The notes: generated by a model not told the origin, from the sequence alone. Counted from the stretch's first letter, positions 47,501 to 56,750 are shown. The stretch is DNA of 64,000 bases from Branchiostoma floridae (GCF_000003815.2 NC_049981.1:6785041-6849040), one strand, 5' to 3'. Translations and numbers: made by a program.

Positions 47501-50500
47501 TTCTTCCAACACTAAGGTGTACGCGGATCAAATTTTTAACGACCATCGTTGCCTTCTTCAGGAACAGTAATGATTAATCACTTCCGAACGTAAACTCTTG
47601 AAAGTTACAGGCACGCTATCATATTACAGCGTGATCTTACGGATACGTGACGTCAGCAATTGGTCAAACGTGACAGATCACGTTCCTGTACCCTCACATA
47701 CAAAAATGATTAGTCATTATTGAATTTTTTGTGTTGTATTCTGACTACTACCAAGTTTGAACACAGATGAGCTTGGTAAAGTTTTCGGCTTGTAAACATG
47801 TTATTGTAAAACCGTTCAGTTCATAACGACCCTGCACACAGGAATTCTAATTTAGCATTCTCTAGTTAAAATACCAAGATCCAGTTGAATTATCTGTTGT
47901 GTTTTCTTTTGATAAGACGTTAATCATTAGAATATACTATATACTAGCAAACATGGCCATTGATTTAGAATTCTCATGACAAAATATGTTTTACAAATTA
48001 CATCAAGGTGCAGGTTACAGTTGAAGGATCTGTTGTCTCTCCTTACAATGTTTTCGTAAGACGTTAATCATCAGAACATACTATATACTAGCAAACATGG
48101 CCAGTAATTTAGAATTCTCTAAACAAAATATGTTTTACAAATAACATCATGGTGCAGGTTCCAGTTGAAGGATATGTTGTCTCTTTTTACAACTTTTTGT
48201 TAAGACGTAAATCATTAGAACATACGGTGCCATATACTGGCAAACATGGCCATTTATATAGCCACAAATAGCTGCCACTATAGCCTTAAGATAGTGGCAG
48301 CTCTCAAACGTAAAAGTAGCTAGTGAATCAATCCATGGACCATTTCTTCATTGTAACGGTCATGTATTGCTCGAGCTCATAAATGTCTCAGTTGTCCATA
48401 AACTCACAAGGAAAAAAAACACGTAAAATGACGTAAAACAGTCTGGTGACTTGGTTGATCTGATTAATTGTCGCGGGTAGGAAAAAAAGATTCCATAGAC
48501 TTTTGCCAAATAGTATGCAGACATTACGAGTGAAACCAGCCACACCTAAGATGGTTATGGGACATATAGAACCCTATGCTATAGCCTGTTGAAGATTAAT
48601 ATACAAATATGTACTGAAGGCACATGACGAATACTGGTTAACGTACCCTATTGCTGACGTCCTGGCCATGCATTTTGCAACATTTACTACCCGATATGAT
48701 TTAAAATATACTGAGTTCGACCCAGTCACACCGAAAATGGCGGTTAACCTTATTACCTCCATGAAAAAATGGAGGTATAGTTTTGAGTGTGTCTGTGTGT
48801 GTGTTTGTGTGTGTGTCTGTGTGTCCGCATATTTGTGGTCATCATAACTTGAGAACCTCTTGATGGACTACGATGATATTTGGTATGTAGGTAGGGGTTG
48901 GGAAGACGAAGGTCAAGGTCAATTTTGGGCCCCCTGGTGTGTGACCTTGGTACTGCAGTCCAACTTCCGGTTTTGCTATCTCGGTGTTCTGAACATGTTA
49001 TGGTCCAGATTTTTAAGTATTAGATAGCTCTTGTGCTCAGGAAAAAATGACGTAATTTTGGGCCCCCTAGCGTCTAGTTTGGGGATAGCAGGGGCATTTT
49101 TGTCAAAAACTTCTGACGAGGATAACTCAAGAAGGGAGCAACGGATTTTCATGATTTTTGGTATGTAGGTACCTTAGACAATGTTGTACAAGATTAAATA
49201 GTAATTATGCAAAATAGGAGTACATTTGCATAATTAATGAGGATATTATATCATGGCAGTTTTTTCAATGTATCTCTTGTCCTGGATGTGATATGGTCTT
49301 GACATTTGGCTGGTAGATAGCTTGCAGTGTCATGACAAAGTGGGGCAGGTTTTAGCCCCCTAACATTTAATTTCGGAACTGCAGCGGCGTTTTTGTCAAG
49401 ACATTCTAAAGAGGATAACTGCAGAAAGGATTGATGGATTGGCATCATATTAGGCATGCGGATACCTTAGGCAAAGATGTTCATAATGATATACATGTTA
49501 TGCAAATGAGGACTTGATTTGCATAATTAATGAGGAAATTGTATAATTCCATTGTTTTCAATAACTGGACTTCAATAAATGTAACACATGTTAATTATGA
49601 TAGGTGGAATATAAGCAGATACCAAATATGGTAATGAAGATCTTATTTGCATAATTTATGTAAAAATTGCAAAACCGCTTTATGATTAATATTGGGAATT
49701 TTATAATTGTGACATGTGTACGTTAGTCAATGATGAACAATACCACGCATAAATTATGTTAATGTGTTAGTCAATTGCATGAAATTTACGAAAGCTCTAA
49801 ATTTTCATGGAGGTATGAGGTCGCCGAACTCTAGTTTGTATCTGTATCTATATAGCCGGTATGAGCGTCCTTTGGCGTAACACACCAGCTGCTCAGGTAT
49901 ATGATGGTAGCAGTTCAAGAATAAGCATAACATGCTCAGCGAAGTATGCGAAGTAACTTCAAAGTGGTCGTCAGTTGTAACACATATTTCACAGACTTCT
50001 ACCTCATTGCATTGACATTACGAAGAGGAAATCCAGTCACATACTACATGGGGTTTATAGAGGACATATAAAGACGTAAAAGGGTCTGTTGAAGGTGCTT
50101 GGCGAACTTGATGTGATTCATTGTGGGCGTCAGGGTTCATAGAGTCCTGTTTTATAGTGTTGATGAAACAAGAGGTAATCTAGTCACACTACAATGGTCT
50201 ATATATGAAAGCGTCAGGTCAAATGAACATAAAAGAGTCCATTGAATGCGCTTGACGAAGTTAACGTACTTCCTTGTGGTCATCACTTTTACATATTTAT
50301 TTCACAGACTTTTACCTGATAGCATTGGTGTTAAGAAAGAGTTAATCCAACTATGTCTTAGATGGCAGTTATAACAGACATAAAATGACATAAAAGGGTC
50401 CATTGAACGAAATTGATGTAGTTCATTGTGACCGTTTGTTCCACATATTCATTCCATAGACTTCTAGCCGGTAAATTCAATATAACCACATCTTAGGAAG

Positions 50501-53500
50501 AAGTTATAAAAGACATACAATGGCATAAAAGGGTCCATTAAAGGTGCTTACCCAAGTGGATGTAATTAAACCAAGAAGGTGTCATCAAACAAAAGGCAGT
50601 CAATTCACATTAAAGAAAAGTCAATGCATTGACCTGCTACTATCATATTGTTATCCATATGAAAGTAGCAGGTCAAATGATCATAAAAGGGGCCATTGAA
50701 TGCGCTTGACGAAGTTTATGCAGTTCATTGAGGTCATCAATTTTACATATCTATTCCATAGACTCCACCTCTAAGCATTGGCCTCAAGCAATACCATTCA
50801 CCAAGTCAATGTAATTATAGTAGTCCACATACGGTGAATGCTGACCTGCGTTGATTTAATGTTCAGGGTTTTCGTAGTGGCCACTTCACCGTGAATTTGA
50901 AACCACCGAGAACATCTTTCCATGGCAGTAAGAGACTACAGTGTATGATGTTACCGTGAACTTAAACCAGCCGCGAAAAGTCCTTTTTCCTGCTACCGCC
51001 AAGTTAAATCCCCGCGAACTTAAATACATTTACAGTAGGTCATAAGTTCTACATATTTATTCCATAGACTTCTACCTGATAGCTTGGGCGTTAAGTAAGA
51101 CTCAACCCGGTCACACCTCGGATGGCGTTCATGAAAGACATAAAATTGCATAAGAATGTCTATCAAAGGCACTTGGCAAAGTTGTAGTGATTCTGTATGG
51201 GTCCATCAGTCTAGGTCCATGTAGCTTTCACAGTCCACGGAGTGCGTAAGTGCACCACTTCAAAGGGAAGCACGTTGCACACGTAGGCTGGCGTGTTATC
51301 TACGGTAGACTAGACGTCAAGAGCAATGTAACTCACTTTCCGTGCGAGGGAATATTGTTTCAGCTAAAAATAATGGAGGTGCACCGCACTCAAAAAGTAC
51401 ACCGTCGCCACGGGACAACCTGGGGGCATGAGGTGTTTCAAGCAGCATCTTTCGAAACTCTTGGCAGATCGGTTAAAGAACTATGAATTTAGGGTACAAT
51501 TAGTAGTAGTAAAACCTGCTCTTCGACAAATTTGCTCAGTGTCACTAACGAAAGGTAGAGGATGCTAGCTGAAACGTTCTATCGTTTCCAAAATCATATT
51601 TAGTTGCTTGAGTAAATGCTACTTGGCGTATCAAACTGTAGTGTATTGAGGGTGGAAATAAGCATCTAAACTACATTCAAATGTCACGGCAGGCTGTCAC
51701 ATTACAAAATTTGCGCAAGCAACTGAAAGAGTTTTGTAAACGGTCAGACATTTTAAAAAGATGGCATCTGCTGTCATTTGTGGAATATGACAATATCTGT
51801 AGTATGGAATATCATCAAACTTATTGCCTTGCCAAAGCGGTATCTACAAACGAAAAATGTAATCTTTCATCTCGAATGCGATTACAAACCGGTACATCTG
51901 CCCAATAACAACAGGTCTAAAATATTTCACTTTTTGAGATGCAACTGCTTCTTTCAAATTCACAAATTCTGATAAAAGATTTCTGCATGTGATCTTTCAT
52001 ATCGAATGCAATTATGAACCTGTAGATCCGCTCAGTAACAACAGGTCTAAAATAGTGTACTTTTTGAGATGCAGCTGCTTCTTTCAAAATCACAAATTCT
52101 GATAAAGGATTTCAGCATTGAACATTTTATCTCGAATGCAATTATGAACCTGTAGATCTACCCAGTAACAACAGGTCTAAAATAGTTCAGTTTTTAAGAT
52201 ACAGCTGCTTTTTTCAAATTGACAAATTCAAAATTTGGGGTGAGGGGCAGAAGATCCACGCAAGTCTCGACCAAGTTTTAACAACTCTCGTGAGAACTGG
52301 GTCACTCTGTGATCAAGATGGACTGTTAGCCATCGAAAATTTTGAGGTACGTGAGTTTACCTTTCAAAATGTAGTCACTGATTGATGAAACTTCTATTAA
52401 CCACAAATTCTAAATAAAAGATTTCTGCATGAACCTTTCATCGCGAATGCAATTACGAACCTGTAGATCTGCCCAGTAACAACAGGTCTAAAATAGTTCA
52501 CTTTTTGAGATGCAGCTGCTTCGTTCCACGTGCGTCACACCAGAACCTTTGACGTCACCGTCGCCCTTCTTAACACCCGAAACACTCGGCTCATCCTTTC
52601 AGCCCCCGCTTAATGACGCCATGATTGGACTCTTGATTGACATCTCAGGGCTCGAGGGCTTGCCAAGCAGGTAATATTAGACGCCACAAGACTTCAGAAG
52701 AAGCCTTCTCAAAAGCAGAGAAGAATGCTGACATCCCGCACACCGCACCTGCCAATTAAATCTTCAAATCGCCGCAGCGCTGGGCACTTCAAATAGCGAA
52801 TCATTGATTTTTATCTAACCTGTTTTAAGGTTTTGATAACGTTTAGTGCAAATCCTTGCCCATGGGCTAATTGCAGGTAACATAAAAGGTCTAAAAACAA
52901 TATCACAAGTATCCACTCTAGTATGAAAGCTAACTCAAGATCCATATTCATTGGGTTCGACACGTTTTTCGAAGATAGTGGAAGAAGAAAGATCACATCT
53001 TTTCTATGATGTCTGGGTTTTGTGATGTTAGAAGGAAAACTGTTTTCTTTTTGTCAGTGAATGTGAGGAAGTTTGGGTGGAATTTGATGGCCTCCTTAAA
53101 CAGCTCTTTTCTTTCGTGATTATAGAAAGAGCAGTTTAACATAAAATGTGTTTCGTCTTTGACGTACATTGTTTTAAGAAAACAAAAAGATGGCAACTTC
53201 GGTCATAAAACTTCAATGAAACATTGTTTGAGAGTCCCATTTACCAAAGTAAATAAGGTAAACAAAAACACAAGATTAACATCTTCCTTAAAAGGTAAAT
53301 TAAAAAATAAAACTTTTTTGTTTACTAAGTAGTTTATTATTTATGGTTTTAATAAGCCTCACTGCAAGGCTTGATGATACATAGACTACATGCACTGAAC
53401 AGCACATTCAAATTTCTTAGCAGATCACACCTCAACTTAAAATAGATGCAGATACTATCTTCAGTTTGGGCTTCGAACGTATCTCATAGCGAGTGTGGGT

Positions 53501-54291
53501 TCTCCATTCAAAGCCCAAATCTTTATTTTCTTATCAATAAGGGGGGGAAGGCTGTCAAATTGATAGTCTAATTGCTTTTTACTGTCATTACGACAAGAAA
53601 ATCCTCTTAAATCCCCTGTCATAAAGCCAGCTAAAAGCCCATATAAGATAATGAAGCTATAGCTGACGCATCTGTTTGACGCCCTGTCGTTCGTAATTAC
53701 ATTCTAGTGGCGGAGCTTGTCAGTTATCTTCAGTACAACAACACTTTGCAATCTTATCCAAAATTGTCGAGTGCTGTAAAACAAGTGATAGAGCAAGCAG
53801 GAATATGCGATATGAGAACATGGAAGTTATGAATGTAAGATGAACAATATCAAAAGGTTTAATTGACATGTACATTCTACTTCGTCTGCTAAATGGGCTT
53901 TCGTTATGCATTTAGGTTACGGTGAACGTTAGCTGATTCAAGGGTCGGGGTCCAAGTCCGCATTACAGAGTACCGATACTGTATTCTTTGGAATACACTG
54001 TGCAAAATTCCGTACTCAACCCAGGAATATTTTTTGTTTGATTTTTGTTAGATTTTCAATCACATATTGCCTTGCCAAAGCGGCATCTAGAAACGAAAAA
54101 TGTAACCTTTCATCTCGAATACAATTGTAACCAGGTACAACAGGTCTAGAATAGTTCAGTTTTTGAGATTTTCAATCTATGCAAAAAGTAGTTCTTATAT
54201 AATAAAAGCTACATGGTTCACATTAAAGATATTGCAATGCTCACCTGTTGGTCATCTTCTTTCACTTGCTCATCCTTTGGTTCGACATCAA
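35452..54291 (-). CDS. SCG3: Secretogranin III homologue, 11 exons, 5' end missing
   Basis: Eleven exons on the minus strand join in consistent phase into about 475 residues ending in TGA at 35452-35454. Recognition rests on three blocks in the order of vertebrate SCG3. These are DDPYGEFD..SEKLVHSIAMRIY-like sequence with KLLTYGV, then ITDKEAEEFEDAVAEDL (vertebrate: a KIAARIYEENDR helix, KLLNLGLITESQ, LEDEVAEVL), and the C-terminal EYDELAKEFDRRVEEYYRKG with NEVQELEAM (vertebrate: an AYVEKGILDKEEAEAI helix). The remaining exons are acidic and Glu-rich, as in granins. Possible prohormone-convertase sites are DDKR, IKR and DRR. Family role: granule sorting of chromogranin A in neuroendocrine cells. 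Human SCG3 is 468 residues, so only the signal peptide and a few residues should be missing. The long vertebrate block between the granin helices and the C-terminus is not recognisable here; acidic exons occupy its place. Introns total about 17.6 kb and hold one assembly gap. Confidence 0.93.
36142..36243 (-). CDS. SCG3: SCG3 exon 10 of 11 found
   Basis: 102 nt between the acceptor CATTGTGATAG and the donor GTAAGA, phase 1 in and phase 1 out. It encodes TTPNDVTTAQELLQTEADAD and then NTQLQDLPFPQLT. The junctions recreate a Val codon upstream and a Pro codon downstream. Confidence 0.88.
36683..36797 (-). CDS. SCG3: SCG3 exon 9 of 11 found
   Basis: 115 nt, phase 0 in and phase 1 out, donor GTAAGA. 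It encodes VINDADLDTAGEKEEKKMND and then DLENELREKYGYVDSSNG. The EKKM..EKYG stretch parallels the vertebrate AAKMEKEYGSL segment, which supports its position in the gene. Confidence 0.9.
37351..37534 (-). CDS. SCG3: SCG3 exon 8 of 11 found, highly acidic
   Basis: 184 nt, phase 2 in and phase 0 out, acceptor TTTGTAG and donor GTAAGA. It encodes 61 residues that are about 45% Glu and Asp (SDETDGSDEEEKKGSNEEEE and on), interrupted by the short mixed block LVIDNGKTKEFLKEKQ. The high charge fits granin Ca2+ binding and aggregation, but no specific motif is present. Confidence 0.9.
37597..37730 (+). pseudogene. LINE ORF2 C-terminal fragment
   Basis: The plus frame reads WKAEELPKAMEDREGWRKRV, then MAIRATMPARPDDDDDT. 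The AMxDRxxWxxRV..IRA.MPARPDDD(D) order is the same LINE tail as the minus-strand fragment at 11605-11801. It lies in the SCG3 intron just above the exon at 37351-37534 and is truncated on its 5' side. Confidence 0.65.
38469..38649 (-). CDS. SCG3: SCG3 exon 7 of 11 found, acidic
   Basis: 181 nt, phase 1 in and phase 2 out, acceptor TTACTTCAAG and donor GTAAAG. It encodes TPEKDSDPASEEEEVKDTSA, then SDETEEEPEPGQAITKEEPR and DGGDNADSDFNNEIDNDEE. It is Pro/Glu/Ser/Thr-rich. The split Arg codon at the junction with the next exon confirms the join. Confidence 0.88.
38744..38985. mobile_element. MITE, family A
   Basis: The left end TAAGGTGCACTATCACTGCA continues CGTGCGTCACTGC. The right end on the minus strand is GTAAAGGTGCTCTCTCACTG, then CACTTGCGTTAAGCTTGCGTC. 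The interior shares ACGTAAAAGTATAACTAAGC and GAAATTCGTTAAGCATCTT with the copies at 18.3 and 8.2 kb. It is in an SCG3 intron. Confidence 0.85.
40162..40678. mobile_element. Long family D MITE
   Basis: The left end ACTGTAAATGAAGAAATCTTCGCGG and the right end, on the minus strand TACTGTAAGTGCATTTATATTC followed by GCGAGGATTC, belong to the family seen at 24402-24600. The 517-bp copy carries several hundred bases of unrelated AT-rich interior, so it is either a longer variant or has an insertion. Confidence 0.65.
40820..41045. repeat. Tandem duplication, about 110 bp, 2 copies
   Basis: The phrase TTTTGTTATTTTGCTTGATT, then CTAAGCACCAGAGACACTTG, occurs near 40825 and again near 40935. Both copies end in CTTCGCAAAAAGAGGACA followed by (T/C)CCAAC. 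The minus ORFs at 40671-40922 and 40883-41107 are two readings of the same duplicated unit. Confidence 0.9.
41299..41398. other. Assembly gap (100 N)
   Basis: Exactly 100 N, the usual placeholder for a gap of unknown size. ORFs reported across it (41178-41585 plus, 41181-41441 minus) are meaningless. It lies in the intron between the SCG3 exons at 41804 and 38649. Confidence 0.99.
41804..41939 (-). CDS. SCG3: SCG3 exon 6 of 11 found
   Basis: 136 nt, phase 0 in and phase 1 out, acceptor ATTTTACAG and donor GTAATA. It encodes YNEGLNLDYGDNFLIPQTKS and then AYKTDAKSILDEESLLDALK. The LDYG phrase also occurs in the exon at 45480-45695, a possible internal repeat. The intron to the next exon holds the N gap. 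Confidence 0.88.
41975..42140. repeat. Dispersed repeat (TGTTTGTTTGTTTTATTTGG)
   Basis: It starts TGTTTGTTTGTTTTATTTGG, has an ATTCTTCCTGGAGTCCTACA middle, and then an A-rich tail with repeated (A/C)ATAAGCAACAAAT. It aligns end to end with 45825-45960 (TGTTTGTTTGTTTTATTAGG, ATTCTTCCTGAAGTCGGCAA, CATAAACAACAAAATC). Possibly the 3' end of a LINE or a SINE body. Confidence 0.75.
42772..42903 (-). CDS. SCG3: SCG3 exon 5 of 11 found, granin helix
   Basis: 132 nt, phase 0 on both sides, acceptor AAATAACACAG and donor GTAAGC. It encodes ITDKEAEEFEDAVAEDLRQI, VLAEDRKLFQAAKG and VDFVKDPNPQ. It aligns by eye to the vertebrate ITESQ..LEDEVAEVLQKLI helix and the DPN that follows. This is one of the two strongest identifying exons. 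Confidence 0.93.
42939..43149. mobile_element. MITE, CGCTAGTTCACC termini
   Basis: The left end is CGCTAGTTCACCCTCATCCG followed by CGG. The right end, on the minus strand, is CGCTAGTTCACCTTTATCCG followed by TGG. The 211-bp interior contains a second inverted pair, (A)GGATATGAAGTCAACGGATGG versus CCATCCGTCGACATAATATCC, so the element is doubly foldback. A related sequence with CCTTTATCCGT, CCGTCGACTTCATATCCC and CGGATAAAGG is at 54606-54765. Confidence 0.85.
43712..43845 (-). CDS. SCG3: SCG3 exon 4 of 11 found, granin helix
   Basis: 134 nt, phase 1 in and phase 0 out, acceptor TTTTCTCCAG and donor GTAAGT. It encodes DPYGEFDIASDPEKLVHSIA, MRIYMDNDVTDFESIMNKLL and TYGV. The DDP-G start, the V-H-x-I-A-x-R-I-Y core and the KLL-x-x-G end match vertebrate SCG3 position by position. 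Confidence 0.94.
43885..43965. repeat. Short inverted repeat GGTCCAGGTTC...GAACCTGGAC
   Basis: AAAATTTTGGGCCCAGGTTC and GGGGATCAGGTCCAGGTTCG face CGGACCTGAACCTGGACTTA and AATTTTCTGT. The perfect core TCCAGGTTCGGACCTGAACCTGGA-type palindrome is just upstream of an SCG3 acceptor on the minus strand (exon 43712-43845). It could form a hairpin in the intron RNA; a role is not implied. Confidence 0.6.
45480..45695 (-). CDS. SCG3: SCG3 exon 3 of 11 found
   Basis: 216 nt, phase 1 in and phase 1 out, acceptor AAATTATCAG and donor GTAAAA. It encodes ENGEDDDDKRTETDEDEDDK, then EEEIKRMVKDQSNDEKMAAL, then QAANQLPPLDYGLGGENEVL and KPDQVADYLYK. Dibasic KR sites occur twice. The D codon split across the next junction gives YKDDPYG, as in the family. 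Confidence 0.9.
45825..45960. repeat. Dispersed repeat, second copy
   Basis: Same family as 41975-42140, shared order TGTTTGTTTGTTTTATT(T/A)GG, TATTCTTCCTG(G/A)AGTC, then the A-rich tail. Preceded here by a short GTGTGTGTGT run. Confidence 0.75.
46058..46121 (-). CDS. SCG3: SCG3 exon 2 of 11 found
   Basis: 64 nt, phase 0 in and phase 1 out, acceptor ATCTTCTTGCAG and a weaker donor GTGTGT. It encodes APQNGETASTETEPEEEEKE followed by D. The weak donor is supported by the phase match to the next exon; another GT a few bases away would break the frame. Confidence 0.8.
47900..48250. repeat. Tandem duplication, 134-144 bp, 3 copies
   Basis: AAGACGTTAATCATTAGAA recurs at 47924, 48058 and 48202. 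It is followed each time by ACATACTATATACTAGCAAA-like sequence and CATGGCCA. It lies in the long SCG3 intron. Confidence 0.9.
48756..49840. mobile_element. Element with ACCTCCATGAAAA/TTTTCATGGAGGT ends and internal modules
   Basis: It starts ACCTCCATGAAAAAATGGAG, which is itself a hairpin, and continues through a GT-rich stretch. It ends with TTTTCATGGAGGTATGAGGT and CGCCGAACTCTAGTTTG. Inside, a module of about 285 bp (GGATAACTCAAGAAGGGAGC, GATTTTTGGTATGTAGGTAC, then TTTGCATAATTAATGAGGA) is repeated about three times, near 48845, 49130 and 49415. No transposase is seen. The type is a non-autonomous DNA element of unclear superfamily. Confidence 0.75.
50868..51037. mobile_element. MITE, family D, left-truncated
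   Basis: The right end ends CGAACTTAAATACATTTACAGTA. The interior has CACTTCACCGTGAATTTGAA, CCACCGAGAACATCTTTCCATGG and ACCGTGAACTTAAACCAGCC, matching the 24.4 kb copy in reverse. The left terminus is degraded. Confidence 0.75.
51850..52540. repeat. 130-bp tandem repeat, 3 copies plus a displaced fourth
   Basis: ACAGGTCTAAAATA occurs at 51911, 52041 and 52171, exactly 130 bp apart, and again at 52482. The unit includes CTTTCATCTCGAATGC(A/G)ATTA, CCTGTAGATCTGCCCAGTAA and TTTTTGAGATGCAGCTGCTT. About 145 bp of unrelated sequence (52226-52370) separates copies 3 and 4. A fifth partial copy is at 54070-54175, close to the SCG3 exon at 54245. Confidence 0.92.
52993..53196 (-). pseudogene. Non-LTR retrotransposon ORF2 terminal fragment
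   Basis: A minus frame reads VKDETHFMLNCSFYNHERKE, then LFKEAIKFHPNFLTFTDKKK and FLLTSQNPDIIEKM. The VEDExHFLxxCxxYxxxRxxLF..F..L.xQNP pattern is the zinc-knuckle-like C-terminus of reverse-transcriptase polyproteins, a LINE type different from the 11.6 and 37.6 kb tails. Frames are broken beyond it. It lies in the large SCG3 intron. Confidence 0.75.
54070..54175. repeat. Partial copy of the 130-bp repeat
   Basis: TTGCCTTGCCAAAGCGGCAT, then CTTTCATCTCGAATACAATT and ACAACAGGTCTAGAATAGTTC, match 51823-51925 with internal shortening. Confidence 0.85.
54245..54291 (-). CDS. SCG3: SCG3 first exon found (second exon of the gene?)
   Basis: 47 nt, phase 1 in and phase 0 out, acceptor TTTTTCCATCTACAG and donor GTGAGC. 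It encodes DVEPKDEQVKEDDQQ after the two bases of a split codon ending TT. It has no Met and no hydrophobic stretch, so at least one upstream exon with the signal peptide is needed. The 8.1-kb intron to the next exon is filled with tandem repeats. Confidence 0.8.
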
Positions 54292-54605
54292 CTGTAGATG
54301 GAAAAAGATACACGTCAGTAAAAGCGTTGCTGGGAGCTAAGACATCTCGACAATGGTATAACATGGATTCCATGACAGTTGCAGCTTAATTTTCGGAAGG
54401 TCTCAGCAATGAGATTATATCTTAAAACAGGTAGAAACATGTTTGATCCACGTCACTCATATCTTTTGTACGGTATATCTTTCAGATCGGTAGACAAGAT
54501 AAACTGGAAGAGGGGGGGGGGGTGTCATCCGAGGCCGAGAAGAAATTCCCTCAGCTAGTAGGCCTAAGGTCCTTCCTTGCAATGATGTAAGAAATAAGAT
54601 GTTAC

Positions 54606-54765
54606 GCTAAATCACCTTTATCCGTGGGGTGACCTTTATCCGTTATATTTTCAAAATGTTCCGATTTGAAACCACCGTCCGTCGACTTCATATCCCTAAA
54701 TACGGGTTTCTTACAAATCGCGAACATACTTCGGTTACCGTCGGATAAAGGGAAACCAACGTTAT
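54606..54765. mobile_element. Diverged relative of the 42939-43149 MITE
   Basis: AAATCACCTTTATCCGTGGG and CCACCGTCCGTCGACTTCAT, ATCCCTAAATACGG and CGGATAAAGGGAAACCAACG keep the order of landmarks of the 42939-43149 element, but the outermost bases are lost. Confidence 0.55.
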
Positions 54766-55379
54766 ATATGTCAGCAGACCTCTACATTGATAATCAGTGA
54801 CACCGGTGGGTGTTGTATATTTGATGCCAAAAGACCAAATTGACATTTCAGAATCATTAATACAAATGTTTGACGAAAAGGGCGTAACAAGGAGAGGTCG
54901 CCGTTTGATGTCCAGGTACAGGAAGCCTAACAGAAAGCCTGGATCACATGTTTCTGACATCCTAATCTTTAGGAACTACCGTGAATACAGAACACATCAT
55001 TACTGTCACTTCCAGAAGACAACAGTCATATGTTAGAAGCGTTGAGGATGAGGTCTGTGAATGCAAAGGCATGCAGTCAAGCCTATAGCCCCATGTATGG
55101 CTGCTGCAGTATAGCCATGCAAAGTTACAAACAAATCGATAGCCATGGTCCAGATGAAACAGGGTTTTACGCGAATGGCACTTTAACGAAGGCTGATGCT
55201 CCTCTACGGATTCTGGTGTATTCAGAGGAATGGCGAATGCAATAGACTGAACACAAGCCATCCATATTTTCATCATTGTAGATCAATGTTGTTGGATCCA
55301 CTGCTGTATTTCACATCAAAAGACGCCACACTCCGATCCGGTATTTCACTTTTATGCGTACCCAGACTACGCATATAAG

Positions 55380-56390
55380 GTCATTGAATGTATATGGTGA
55401 TTGTGAACAGGCTTGAGCACCTGTAGGAGATTTCATACGATTTTACTTCTGTAAGAATTTGGTGTAAGGTGGGTGGTCACAGCGAGTACGTACTAACTGT
55501 CAAACAAGCTTGTATTTGAAAAGCTGCTTACATATATCACACTGAGTGTGGCATTTGCCATCCAACCGTCCATGCGTCATTATACATCAAGAATGGATTC
55601 CCTATATTTTGTATCATCGGATACTAAATGCTCCTGTTGGATAAGCTTAAGTTAAACTGCATTCAGGGAATAGGATATCATATGCCAACTGTATGTGCAA
55701 ATTAAGATAAATTCAAAAGTGATACACTTGGCATATCATTTAGATCTGTGGCATCTCTTCTTGCTATTATCTCGAATTATATTCTTTGATTTTTTCGACC
55801 TTTTCAAGATGGCGAATTGCGATTCCGCCCATATTTCGTTCCACAGACGGTAGATGGAGTGCGAGCGATCTATCCATCATGGGGGCGACTAATTGGCCGC
55901 TGGCACGTATGGAGGCAGATCCTTTGATACTCTAGCCCTGGTCTACGAATAAATTACAATCTCTTCTAAAGGTCAGGGAGGTTAAACTGATCCTACGACC
56001 TATTGGATCATGATGTCTACTGTGCTGTTTAACAAATATTAGCTTGCACCCTGTTATTTAGCAACGGCAAAAGGTCATAGCAGCAAAGATTCTAACAATG
56101 ATAGCAGAAAATGATATTGCTTTGTTGCTATTATATTTCAATCAGATACGGAAAGTAGATGATAATAACTAACAAAAGGGTAAAGCTATTAGTGCATTTA
56201 TTGATTTAGCAGACATGACATGGGATAACTTTTAACATTTATTTTACATTTTCTTTGGTAAACTAGCACATTCATTTGTCCGAGTAAATTCTAACATCTT
56301 ATATTTTGACTTTAAAGACCTTTTTATATTTCAAAGGAAAGCAGCAGCTCTTCATCATTGCCATTGTTATGTACCGGATTCTGCATTGTC
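55380..56390. other. Gene-free stretch
   Basis: No supported exon or clear repeat. Confidence 0.35.
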
Positions 56391-56397
56391 AGCTATA

Positions 56398-56750
56398 ATG
56401 GTGTGGACGTTTTATACGTGTGCATATATAAAGACATTTTGTACAAAGAAAGAGCTCATCCAGCCTAAACTGTAATGGCAATGCCATTGGCTAGAATCAA
56501 TGGCCATCCCCCGCGTATCATAGAAATGACCAAAACATGATGCCACGGTACCGGTGTCGCTTAGAGCTTACCATCTCTTATGGTGTGAACGTTTTATATG
56601 TATACATGCGTATGGACATATGTACAAAGAAAGAGCTCATTCAGCCTTAACTATAATGGCAATACCATTGGCTAGGATCAATGCCCATCGGTCAAGTATC
56701 ATAGAAATGACCAAAACATGATGCCACAGTGTCTCTTAGAGCACGAAGAT
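56398..56750. repeat. 182-bp tandem duplication, 2 copies
   Basis: GTGTGGACGTTTTATACGTG at 56401 and GTGTGAACGTTTTATATGTA at 56583 begin two copies. Both contain GTACAAAGAAAGAGCTCATC, AATGGCAATGCCATTGGCTA and ATCATAGAAATGACCAAAAC. Each copy holds a small palindrome, AATGGCAATGCCATT. Confidence 0.92.

Larger units (their letters stand above)
48400..51260. repeat. Diverged tandem array, about 150-190-bp units, interrupted by elements
   Basis: A phrase with TTCCATAGACTTCTACC(T) followed at intervals by AAAGACATAAAATG(A/G)CATAAAA and GGGTCCATTGAA and ending in a TTGATGTAGTTCATTGTG-type run is found at about 48470, 49985, 50150, 50300, 50460, 50760 and 51060. Copies are strongly diverged and partly reordered. 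The element at 48756-49840 and the family D MITE at 50868-51037 interrupt it. Confidence 0.7.

Noticed and set aside
51250-51486. 78-codon plus ORF in the large SCG3 intron
   Set aside because: Overlaps the end of a diverged tandem array; no family, no splice context.
54797-55036. 79-codon plus ORF with a basic stretch (KGVTRRGRRLMSRYRKPNRK)
   Set aside because: No recognised domain, no neighbouring exon, next to a degraded MITE; probably chance.
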